Origin: CAYYWP01 sp050176585
GTDB taxonomy: Bacteria; Desulfobacterota; Binatia; HRBIN30; CADEER01
Direction of reading: 5' to 3'
Assembly (NCBI GenBank): GCA_050176585.1
Contig: JBFXHX010000093.1
Coordinates: 1-5,723 of the forward strand
DNA: 5,723 bases
Positions 1 through 5,723 of the stretch are shown here, piece after piece. Numbering within the stretch: the first letter of the stretch is position 1; each line of letters begins with the position of its first letter. The notes under the pieces are model-generated. The model was not told the origin of the DNA, did not search any database, and saw only the letters and a program-made list of their open reading frames with translations. A program made the translations under genes and the position numbers.

Positions 1-73
1 CCGAGTCCCACAGGCGCTCGATCAGTTCGTCGAGGCGTACTTTTGCGAGAAATCGGTCGCGCTGCTCGTCCAC
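1..73 (-). CDS. Partial N-terminus of an unidentified protein running off the left edge
   Basis: Read on the minus strand from a GTG at 73, the frame stays open to the window edge and gives 24 residues beginning VDEQRDRFLAKVRLDELIER, an acidic/basic amphipathic stretch that looks like genuine protein. Third codon positions are mostly G or C (about 18 of 24), as in the clear genes nearby. The same frame is open further upstream to a TGA ending at 154, with another GTG at 145. In that extension the third positions are only about half G/C and the peptide is rich in Pro and Ser, so I prefer the start at 73. A GGGA lies a few bases before this GTG, closer than ideal for a ribosome binding site. 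I do not recognise the family. The gene would be transcribed in the same direction as the CBS-Usp pair but is separated from it by more than 700 bases. Confidence 0.4.
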   Translation of the reverse strand, partial: MDEQRDRFLAKVRLDELIERLWDS

Positions 74-798
74 GGTTCCCGGCGCACTCTGTATATCAGA
101 TAGGCGAGGGGCGGTTGACGGATTCCGTGGTGGCGCAATGTCCACAGCTCGTCAACATGAAGCCCTAGCGCAGCATGCGCCTTACCCGCTCGGTATTTCA
201 AACAAGTACCCGTTCGATTTAGGCTTGGCGGATGACCTCATGCGGCGGCCCGAGCATCGATGCGGCGAGGCCAATGCGAAGAGTACGCCCACGCAATCCG
301 CAGACGCGATCCCGCTTCGGCCGTAGAGGATTCCCACACTTGGAGCGCGCCCGCAACGCTGCGCACGGTGGGGGCTCGGACCGGCACATGCAGCCGGGCG
401 TGCGCTGCATCGCTGACGGCGGAATAGCGCGCGCGCTCGTCACGTCGGCCGGCGTCAAGCGGCTGTGGCTGGAAAACGACCGCCCGCACGACGTACGCAT
501 CGCGTCGAGTTGGGCGGACGCATGCGCCAGCAAGCCGTGATCGCCGGCTGGATCGCACGCGTGCGGCTCAACGGGTCGGACTGGGTGTATCTGTGAGGTC
601 ACTTCCGCGCTCGACGAACAAAAACGGAACGACAGGTTGTACACATTGCTCGCAGCCAGCCTGTATCCATCAGGCGGCGTCAGCGGCCTCGGCAGCAGTA
701 GTGCGCTAACGGAGCTCCTGAAGGACGGCCCGAAGAAAGCGCTTCCGCGCCGCTCGTCAGCCCAGTGCCGCCCTACCTAGGCAAGAGAACACTCTCGT
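74..798. other. Gene-poor stretch with no defensible coding region
   Basis: Open frames exist on both strands here, but they are short, rich in Arg, Ser and Pro, and overlap one another without codon bias, as expected by chance in GC-rich DNA. Two plus-strand pieces read slightly more like protein: 521-595 (MRQQAVIAGWIARVRLNGSD, then a few residues and a stop) and 595-777 (containing LDEQKRNDRLYTLLAASLYP). They are in different frames, neither continues into a longer gene, and the second has no ATG start. They may be relics of a decayed gene or may be noise. Positions about 190-232 are noticeably more AT-rich than their surroundings and could hold a promoter for the minus-strand gene at the left edge, but no good -35/-10 or -24/-12 pair is visible. 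I found no tRNA, CRISPR repeat or insertion sequence end. Confidence 0.5.
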
Positions 799-1398
799 TC
801 ACGCCGATTTCTCCTTGTGATGACGGTGCGCTGCTTCCGCGCGACCGCGCACCGCAGAGCCGGACCTCACGCCCGGTGCTATCTGCCGCGTGCGACCTGC
901 ACCGTCGCCTGCGCTCGCCGCCTGGCGCGCGGTTGGTTTCACTGCTTTTCGGTGGCCCGGACCGATGGTGAGCACCGGGCACGGCGCCGTGCGCACGACC
1001 CGTTCGGCCACGCTGCCGATGAAGGCGTGCGCCAATCCGCTGCGGCCGTGCGTGGCCATGACGATCAGGGTCGCCTTTTCGGCCACTGCCGTGTCGATGA
1101 TGGCGCGATAGGGGACGCCGGTGCGCAGCGAGGTCCGTATCTTTATCCCGCGTCGTGCGTATCGGCGCTGGAGCGCAGTGAGCTGTTTTTGCGCGCTCGT
1201 CCGCTGTTCTTCGAGCACCTGGCCCATTACGCCGGTACCCATGCCGGTGAGGTCGGCGATGGCATAGGTGATCGGCTCGATCACGAACACGGTCGTGAGT
1301 GAGGCGCCGAACTGTGCAGCGAGATCCGCGGCTTTGTCGAGCGCTCTCAGGGAGTAGGCGGAAAAATCGATCGGGACGAGGATGCTTTTGACCTTCAT
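799..1398 (-). CDS. Universal stress protein, UspA family, with long basic C-terminal tail
   Basis: Encodes 199 residues. Residues 1-146 form a single Usp domain. It opens with KSILVPIDFS, where Asp11 is the conserved nucleotide-site acid, and ends with the phosphate-binding stretch MATHGRSGLAHAFIGS (114-129) followed by APCPVLTI. This keeps the G-x9-G-S part of the ATP-binding signature (Gly118, Gly128, Ser129), while the first Gly of the classical motif is Ala115, as in many MATHGRSG-type members. ATP binding is therefore likely but not shown. Such proteins are cytoplasmic, usually dimeric, and accumulate under starvation or oxygen limitation. The frame is open upstream to 1680, but the ATG at 1398 is supported by GGAGG at 1403-1407 and by the domain boundary. 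This ATG overlaps the stop codon of the CBS gene (ATGA), so translation is probably coupled. Residues about 150-199 are an Ala/Arg/His-rich tail outside the family domain; typical single-domain members have about 140-160 residues. No clear terminator follows. Confidence 0.93.
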   Translation of the reverse strand: MKVKSILVPIDFSAYSLRALDKAADLAAQFGASLTTVFVIEPITYAIADLTGMGTGVMGQVLEEQRTSAQKQLTALQRRYARRGIKIRTSLRTGVPYRAIIDTAVAEKATLIVMATHGRSGLAHAFIGSVAERVVRTAPCPVLTIGPGHRKAVKPTARQAASAGDGAGRTRQIAPGVRSGSAVRGRAEAAHRHHKEKSA

Positions 1399-2027
1399 GC
1401 GGCCTCCGCGGGTCGTGGACGGTGAATGGCGGTCACCTCGCAGCCGTACCGCCGTAGGCTGTCCAGCACGGGTTCGAGCGCCGCGGCAGTGACGAAGCGC
1501 AAATAGTAACGACGCTCGCCGCCCCGGTCGGACGGCTGAAACGTCCCGGCGCCGAGCACGGTCCCGCCCGCGGCCTCGACGGCATGCACCGCGGCCCCCA
1601 AGACGCCCGCCGAGGCCCCGCACGCGAAGTCCACCCGGACAGCACCCTCGCCTGGGCAGGTCGCATCCAAGAAGCCGCACAACAAATCCGTCTCGGTGAT
1701 GACGCCCACTACGCGCTGTTGCTCGTCGACTACGGGCAGGCCACCGATCTTGTGCGCCAGCAGGAGCTCGGCCGCTCTTTCGATCGGGTCTCCCGCGGTG
1801 ACCGCCAGTGCGGGCTCGGTCATTGCCGCGCTCACTTTGCTAGAGGACAAGTAGCCCTTGTGCTCGCGAAGGTCGCGGTCGGTCACGATGCCGAGCAAGC
1901 GGCCGTCGGCGTCGATGACCGGTGCGCGGCGGAAGCCGCCGGCGTTCAGCGCCTCGGCCACTGTGTCCAACTTGTCCTCCGATGAGACGCAGAACGGTTT
2001 CGGGGTCATCCACAAGGACACTTGCAT
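1395..2027 (-). CDS. CBS-pair protein with C-terminal extra domain, AcuB-like
   Basis: Encodes 210 residues. Two CBS motifs are clear. The first spans about 6-56, starting MTPKP and containing RRAPVIDADGRLLGIVTDRD. The second spans about 68-119, starting MTEPA and containing KIGGLPVVDEQQRVVGVITE followed by TDLL. Together they form a Bateman module, which usually binds adenine nucleotides (AMP, ATP, c-di-AMP or similar) and acts as an energy or ligand sensor. Residues about 129-203 form a further small alpha/beta region that resembles the ACT-type end of AcuB proteins; this assignment is tentative. There is no enzyme, channel or helix-turn-helix domain, so the protein probably acts through a partner. 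The frame extends to 2117, but the ATG at 2027 has GAGGGAG at a good distance, and residues upstream of it look non-coding. The gene is first in an operon with the Usp gene (4-base overlap) and is divergent from the P-type ATPase. Confidence 0.9.
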   Translation of the reverse strand: MQVSLWMTPKPFCVSSEDKLDTVAEALNAGGFRRAPVIDADGRLLGIVTDRDLREHKGYLSSSKVSAAMTEPALAVTAGDPIERAAELLLAHKIGGLPVVDEQQRVVGVITETDLLCGFLDATCPGEGAVRVDFACGASAGVLGAAVHAVEAAGGTVLGAGTFQPSDRGGERRYYLRFVTAAALEPVLDSLRRYGCEVTAIHRPRPAEAA

Positions 2028-2035
2028 ACGCTCGG

Positions 2036-2042
2036 CTCCCTC
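2036..2042 (-). promoter_or_regulatory. Ribosome binding site deciding the CBS gene start
   Basis: On the minus strand this reads GAGGGAG, 8 bases before the ATG at 2027. It is a strong Shine-Dalgarno match and is the main reason for choosing 2027 over the in-frame upstream start at 2117. Confidence 0.7.
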
Positions 2043-2054
2043 ACGCACGTCCTC

Positions 2055-2070
2055 AGCAAGATGCGCGCCC
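2055..2070 (-). promoter_or_regulatory. Candidate sigma-54 promoter for the CBS-Usp operon
   Basis: The minus strand reads GGGCGCG-CATC-TTGCT against the sigma-54 consensus TGGCACG-N4-TTGCW. The invariant GG (2069-2068) and GC (2057-2056) are exactly ten bases apart, and there are two mismatches (the leading T and the A of the -24 box). Transcription would start near 2044, leaving about 17 untranslated bases that still include the Shine-Dalgarno sequence at 2036-2042. In GC-rich DNA this level of match can arise by chance. The divergent position opposite a better sigma-54 site makes it worth listing. Confidence 0.35.
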
Positions 2071-2110
2071 GGCTTAGCGGAGGGCCGCGGGCGGTGCGTT
2101 GGCCACGTGC

Positions 2111-2126
2111 TTCTCACGATTGAGAA
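2111..2126. promoter_or_regulatory. Perfect inverted repeat, possible activator or operator site
   Basis: TTCTCA-N4-TGAGAA is a perfect two-fold symmetric 16-base site with 6-base arms. It lies within the divergent control region, outside both proposed coding regions. Its centre is about 74 bases upstream of the expected start of the CBS-Usp transcript and about 190 bases upstream of the expected ATPase transcript start. Both distances are usual for enhancer-type sites bound by activators of sigma-54 polymerase. It could equally be a site for an unrelated dimeric regulator. The symmetry is directly visible; the function is inferred. Confidence 0.4.
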
Positions 2127-2286
2127 ACATCGGAGCTGGGGCGGCGGCCCGCATTCTCGCCTTCAGCAGAGTACCGTAGGTGGTCTCTCTCGCGCCCGAC
2201 GGAATCCGCCGGCGTGCATCGCGCGTATTTCGCCGACCCAAGAAACTGACGGCATTGATTGAGTGCTGCGCTACGCGCTCCCATGT

Positions 2287-2302
2287 GGGCACGGCCATTG
2301 CA
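2287..2302 (+). promoter_or_regulatory. Sigma-54 (-24/-12) promoter for the P-type ATPase
   Basis: The plus strand reads GGGCACG-GCCA-TTGCA. This matches the sigma-54 consensus TGGCACG-N4-TTGCW at every defined position except the first (T replaced by G). The invariant GG (2288-2289) and GC (2300-2301) have the required ten-base spacing. Transcription would begin near 2312, about 85 bases before the ATPase start at 2397. That also argues against the more upstream in-frame start codons at 2259 and 2316. A sigma-54 promoter is silent without an AAA+ enhancer-binding activator, so the pump would be switched on by a specific signal. Confidence 0.6.
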
Positions 2303-2396
2303 GGATCGCCGTTTGATGTTGGGCGCTGGCCGTCGTGTCCCGCGCAGGCGCACGACATCAACCGCTTGCTCGACGTGCGAGCCGCGTGAAGCCGTG

Positions 2397-4955
2397 ATGG
2401 CGACTTCTCATGCGCGCGTGCGCCCCGGTGGGCAGGGGATGCCATTGGAACCGCTCGATGACGTGCTCGCGATCCTCGGTACGTCGCGCCAAGGACTGGC
2501 GCCGGAAGAGGCGGGACGCCGATTCTCCGAAGGCGGTGCGAACGAGCTGGCGGCCGTTCGCCTCGGTTCGCACATCATTGAATTCATCCGTGCATCCGGG
2601 AACCCGCTCGTCGTCATTTTGCTCGCTGCGGGCGCCGCATCGGCCCTCCTCGGCGAGGTCGCCAATGCGGCGATCATCGCCGCGATCGTCGTGCTCAGCG
2701 GCAGTCTCAACTTCTGGCAGACTTTTCGATCCGAGCGGGCCGTGCGGCGCTTGCGAGACCGGATCGCGCCAATGGCCACCGTGCTGCGCGGCGGGGCCGC
2801 CATCGAGCTCCCGCGCCGCGAGGTGGTGCGCGGCGACGTGATTCTGCTTCGCGCCGGTGATCTCGTGCCGGCCGACGCTCGGCTCATCGAAGCCGATGAC
2901 TTGCACGTGCAGCAGGCCGCTCTCACCGGTGAATCGCTGCCGGCGGAAAAATTCGTGAGCGGCACCGCGCTGTCCATTGCCGGCCCGGATGCGCCGGACC
3001 TCGTCTACCTGGGAACCTCGGTCGTGAGCGGCACCGCAACCGCCGTAGTCCTCGCGGTGGGAGCGCACACCGCCTTCGGCGATATCGTGGAGAGGCTCGC
3101 CGCGCGCCCCGAGGAGACGGAGTTCGAACGCGGCACGCGGCAGTTTGGGATGTTGATCCTCGAGGCGGTGCTGTTTTTGATGCTGTTCATCTTGGTCGTG
3201 AACGTCAGCGTGGGCCGCGACGCGCTCCAGTCACTGCTATTCTCCGTGGCGCTTGCGGTCGGGCTCACGCCGGAGTTTCTGCCGATGATCACCACTGTGA
3301 CGCTCGCCCAGGGCGCGATCCGCATGGCCCGGGAGAAAGTCATCGTAAAGCACCTGTCCGCCATCCAAAACCTCGGCAGCATCGATGTCCTCTGCAGCGA
3401 CAAAACGGGGACCCTCACGGCGGGCACGATGTCGCTCGATCGCTCGCTCGATACCTTCGGCGACGCATCCGGCCGCGCCCTCTCGCTGGCGCGGCTGAAC
3501 AGCCAATTCGAGTCGGGTATCAAGAGCCCGCTCGATGCCGCCATCTTGGCGGGATCCGGCGGGGCGAGCGGGTTTCGCAAGACCGATGAGATCCCGTTCG
3601 ACTTCGAGCGGCGCCGCCTCTCGGTCGTCCTACAGGACGCAGCGGGCTTCCTGTTGATCACCAAGGGCGCGCCGGAGAGCGTGCTCGGCATCTGCTCCAC
3701 GTACGAGGCGGAGGGGAGTGTCCGCACCCTCGACGCGAACGCGCGTACTCGCGGCCTCGATACGTTTCGCGCCGCCAGTGAGCGCGGTTTCCGGGTGTTG
3801 GCGGTGGCCTACTGTCGCGTCGATCGGCCGGCGGGGTTCAAAACGGTCGACGAGCGGGATCTGACGTTGGCGGGCTTCGTTACATTTGCCGACCACTTGC
3901 TCGAGGACACGAAGGATTCGATCGCAGCGCTTCGGCGCGATGGCGTGGCGGTGAAAATCCTCACGGGCGACAATGAGCTCGTCACCCGGCACATCTGCGG
4001 TCTCGTCGGCCTTGATGGCGAGCGCATCGTGCTCGGCAGTGACCTCGACAAGTTCGACGACGGGGCGCTCGCGCGCGTCGCCGAGCGCGTTAGCGTGTTC
4101 GCGCGCGTCTCGCCGGTTCAGAAGAATCGGATAATCCGCGTGCTCAAAGCACATGGCCATGTGGTCGGCTTTCTCGGCGACGGCATTAATGACGCGCCGT
4201 CACTGCACGCAGCCGACGTGGGCATCTCCGTCGCCGGCGCCGTCGACGTGGCGCGCGAAGCGTCGGACATGATCCTGCTCGAACGCCACCTCGGCGTCCT
4301 CCACGCCGGGATCATCGCCGGCCGGCGGTCGTTCGGGAACGTGCTCAAATACCTGCTGATGGGAACCAGCTCGAACTTCGGCAACATGTTCAGCATGGCG
4401 GGAGCTGCCGTGTTTCTGCCCTTCCTGCCGATGCTGCCGACGCAGATACTGCTGAACAATTTCCTCTATGATGTCGCGCAGATCACCATACCCACCGACA
4501 ACGTGGATCCCGTGTACGTGCAGCGTCCTCAGCGGTGGGATATGGGGCTGATCCGAAGATTCATGGTCGTTATCGGGCCGCTCAGTTCGTTGTACGACTT
4601 CCTGACGTTCTTCGTTCTGCTTCGGATCTTCCGATTCGGGGAGACGCTGTTCCATACCGGTTGGTTTCTCGAGTCCCTCGCGACCCAAACGCTGGTGCTG
4701 TTCGTCATCCGTACCGCGGGCCGGCCGTGGAGTAACCGCCCAAGCCTTCCGCTCATCGCTACGACGCTGGCCGTCGTGGCGATTGGCCTCCTTTTGCCAT
4801 ACACGTCCGTGGCCGAATCACTCGGCCTGGCGCCGATTTCCGTCAGCTTCTTCGCCTTCCTCGTCGCGGTGGTGGGGACATATCTCGTGCTCGTGGAAGT
4901 GGTGAAGGAACGGGTAATGCGCCAACTCTTCGCCTCCCGGGCCGCGTCCGGTTGA
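2397..4955 (+). CDS. P3B-type (MgtA/MgtB-like) magnesium-transporting P-type ATPase
   Basis: Encodes 852 residues of an inner-membrane cation pump, by family an ATP-driven Mg2+ importer. Order of parts: N-terminal cation-ATPase region (about 15-65), two membrane helices (about 69-104), actuator domain with TGES (177-180), helices about 251-270 and 277-298 with the P3-type ion-site motif TPEFLP (291-296), phosphorylation site DKTGTLT with Asp335, nucleotide-binding KGAPE (423-427), TGDN (523-526), hinge GDGINDAP (594-601), then the C-terminal helices. The stretch after TPEFLP (KVIVKHLSAIQNLGSIDVLC) and the later SSNFGNMFS and NNFLYDVAQ (687-695) are characteristic of MgtA/MgtB rather than of Ca2+ or heavy-metal pumps. 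All catalytic residues I can check are present. The frame is open from 2259, but ATG 2397 best fits the family start and the promoter; its ribosome site (GTGAAG) is weak, and ATG 2439 is an alternative. It is somewhat shorter than E. coli MgtA (898 residues). It is transcribed divergently from the CBS-Usp operon. No PhoP box or long leader is evident upstream. Confidence 0.93.
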   Translation: MATSHARVRPGGQGMPLEPLDDVLAILGTSRQGLAPEEAGRRFSEGGANELAAVRLGSHIIEFIRASGNPLVVILLAAGAASALLGEVANAAIIAAIVVLSGSLNFWQTFRSERAVRRLRDRIAPMATVLRGGAAIELPRREVVRGDVILLRAGDLVPADARLIEADDLHVQQAALTGESLPAEKFVSGTALSIAGPDAPDLVYLGTSVVSGTATAVVLAVGAHTAFGDIVERLAARPEETEFERGTRQFGMLILEAVLFLMLFILVVNVSVGRDALQSLLFSVALAVGLTPEFLPMITTVTLAQGAIRMAREKVIVKHLSAIQNLGSIDVLCSDKTGTLTAGTMSLDRSLDTFGDASGRALSLARLNSQFESGIKSPLDAAILAGSGGASGFRKTDEIPFDFERRRLSVVLQDAAGFLLITKGAPESVLGICSTYEAEGSVRTLDANARTRGLDTFRAASERGFRVLAVAYCRVDRPAGFKTVDERDLTLAGFVTFADHLLEDTKDSIAALRRDGVAVKILTGDNELVTRHICGLVGLDGERIVLGSDLDKFDDGALARVAERVSVFARVSPVQKNRIIRVLKAHGHVVGFLGDGINDAPSLHAADVGISVAGAVDVAREASDMILLERHLGVLHAGIIAGRRSFGNVLKYLLMGTSSNFGNMFSMAGAAVFLPFLPMLPTQILLNNFLYDVAQITIPTDNVDPVYVQRPQRWDMGLIRRFMVVIGPLSSLYDFLTFFVLLRIFRFGETLFHTGWFLESLATQTLVLFVIRTAGRPWSNRPSLPLIATTLAVVAIGLLLPYTSVAESLGLAPISVSFFAFLVAVVGTYLVLVEVVKERVMRQLFASRAASG

Positions 4956-5245
4956 TTCGGCTACGTTCGGCCGTCGCGTGGTGACGAGCGGCGGGCGCGG
5001 CGCAGCGCGATGCGGCTATGGGCGCCGGCTCGCGTCGTGCGCGGATCCGTGCCGTCAACGCTCCGCACGCTGCGGCGTGTTCCGCACCACCCGCCGTCTC
5101 CGAGGTGCGTACACAGATGACGATCGCCGGCGGCTGCTTTTCGCTGACCTCACCGCGAAAAATGGGGCTCCTCGGCTGATGCTCGCCGAGGTTGTGCGAG
5201 ATGGCGGCGCGTTAGTGAGGTCGCGGCGGGTAAAGTACTGCGATC
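4956..5245. other. Spacer between the ATPase and the broken regulator, no clear gene
   Basis: No coding region stands out on either strand. A plus-strand open frame from 4978 crosses this spacer and runs antisense through the receiver domain; it is Arg-rich and appears to be a shadow. A minus-strand frame is open from about 5213 to beyond 4956 without a good start codon and has no recognisable motif. There is no typical stem followed by a T-run after the ATPase stop codon. The stretch may contain eroded remains of the regulator's missing AAA+ and DNA-binding parts, but I cannot recognise a Walker motif or a GAFTGA loop in it. Confidence 0.45.
5170..5191. repeat. Short inverted repeat able to form a hairpin
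   Basis: CCTCGGC and GCCGAGG form a perfect 7-base stem around an 8-base loop. On the minus strand it is followed, after several bases, by ATTTTT, so it could act as a weak terminator for the regulator transcript, but the gap between stem and T-run is longer than in a standard intrinsic terminator. It may be incidental. Confidence 0.3.
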
Positions 5246-5723
5246 GAACACGACCGTCGGCATGGGAATGCCCTCGGCGAAGCTTCCGGAATCGTTACCG
5301 CGCTGCTCGCGCAGGATCTGCCGTTCCTAGCCGAGCTGGCGGTATTCGACGAGCGTTTCGATCTTGTCCAGCAGGTCCTCGAACCAAAGCGGCTTGGGCA
5401 GATAGTCCTGCGCTCCACCGCGTAGCGCTTCACCTTCCCTATCGACGGTCGCGTGCGCTGTCATGAGCAAGACCAGCGACCGCGGCGCGACCTCGCGCGC
5501 GTAGCGCAATACCGTCAGGCTATCTGCGCCCGGCATCCGCAGGTCGCTGAGCACCACGTCGAACTCGCGTGTTTCGAGCGCCGCGATCGGGCTCGCCCCA
5601 TCTCACGCGGCGACGACCTCATTAATTTCTTCCCTGAGCACCTGGGTGAGGCTGTCGCGCACGCCATCTTGATCGCCCGCCACGAGCACAGAGCCGCGCG
5701 CGCCAGCATGGGTATCGATGACG
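5246..5723 (-). pseudogene. Broken NtrC-family (sigma-54-type) response regulator, receiver domain
   Basis: The minus-strand frame entering at the right edge reads as a CheY-like receiver: RGSVLVAGDQDGVRDSLTQV, then LSDLRMPG with the phosphoacceptor Asp at 5545-5543, then LMTAHATVD (switch Thr at 5461-5459) and GGAQDYLPKPLWFEDLL (conserved Lys at 5395-5393). The frame is interrupted by TGA at 5603-5605, in the middle of the domain, where relatives read on into DGA. It ends at TAG (5327-5329) after LVEYRQLG. Read through that TAG, it continues ERQILREQRGNDSGSF, which resembles the coiled linker leading into the AAA+ domain of sigma-54 activators; Trp is a likely original residue (TGG to TAG). 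The acidic pocket is also altered: the usual VDDE reads AGDQ. No AAA+ or DNA-binding domain is visible downstream. The true start lies outside the window. Decay is the likeliest reading; sequencing errors are the alternative. Confidence 0.75.

Noticed and set aside
138..326. Plus-strand open frame of 62 residues starting with ATG and a weak GGTGG upstream
   Set aside because: Its third codon positions lack the G/C bias of real genes here and no domain is recognisable, so it was not listed as a gene.
219..644. Minus-strand open frame of 141 residues
   Set aside because: Composition (Arg, Ser, Pro, Cys) is that of a chance frame in GC-rich DNA, and other equally long frames overlap it.
1399..1680. 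Longer Usp frame giving 293 residues
   Set aside because: The upstream part lies antisense-free but out of frame inside the CBS gene and is Arg/Gly-rich. The Usp domain and a GGAGG site both point to the ATG at 1398.
2259..2396. Longer ATPase start giving 898 residues
   Set aside because: The extra 46 residues are Arg/Thr/Cys-rich and unlike the family N-terminus, and they overlap the sigma-54 promoter. Length equality with E. coli MgtA is coincidental.
2312..2396. Possible leader peptide or Mg2+-sensing leader before the ATPase
   Set aside because: No separate small frame with start and stop fits in the about 85-base leader (the ATG at 2316 is in frame with the pump), and I see no stable stem-loop arrangement typical of the mgtA leader.
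4978..5466. Plus-strand open frame of 162 residues
   Set aside because: It is antisense to the recognisable receiver domain, is Arg-rich, and has no motif or plausible ribosome binding site that I could see.
5603..5605. Recoded TGA (selenocysteine or Trp) in the receiver
   Set aside because: Receivers have no conserved Cys or Trp at this point, other genes in the window end with TGA, and further damage is present in the same gene.
1..5723. tRNA, rRNA, CRISPR arrays, insertion sequences or attachment sites
   Set aside because: No cloverleaf, regular repeat array, transposase motif or flanking direct repeat was seen on reading both strands.

Overview
The window is GC-rich DNA (estimated by eye, well above 60%) with strong G/C preference at third codon positions. 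The gene set is an UspA-type universal stress protein, a CBS-pair protein, an MgtA-type P-type ATPase and an NtrC-like response regulator, with sigma-54-type promoter motifs. This fits a proteobacterium, probably beta or gamma. The exact taxon cannot be read from the sequence.

Layout, left to right. At the left edge (1-73, minus) there is probably the 5' end of a gene that leaves the window. Positions 74-798 hold no gene I can defend. From 2027 down to 799 on the minus strand lies a compact two-gene operon: a CBS-pair protein with an extra C-terminal domain (AcuB-like layout), then a universal stress protein whose start codon overlaps the CBS stop codon (ATGA). Positions 2028-2396 are a divergent control region. 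From 2397 to 4955 on the plus strand is a complete P3B-type (MgtA/MgtB-like, probably Mg2+-importing) P-type ATPase with all its catalytic motifs. Positions 4956-5245 hold no clear gene. From 5723 down to about 5246 on the minus strand is the receiver domain of a sigma-54-type response regulator. It is broken by an in-frame TGA and followed by a TAG that interrupts what looks like the linker to a AAA+ domain.

The most interesting part is the control region. A near-consensus sigma-54 (-24/-12) promoter points at the ATPase. A weaker candidate with the correct GG-N10-GC spacing points the other way, at the CBS-Usp operon. A perfect 6+6 inverted repeat (TTCTCA-N4-TGAGAA) lies between them, at distances suitable for an enhancer-binding activator. 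A degraded relative of such an activator lies just beyond the ATPase. My inference is that this is part of a stress or energy-limitation locus in which nucleotide-sensing proteins (CBS, Usp) and a cation pump were under sigma-54 control, and that the local regulator has since decayed or carries sequence errors. Clusters rich in universal stress proteins are known from low-oxygen-induced regions in Burkholderia; the resemblance here is only in gene content.
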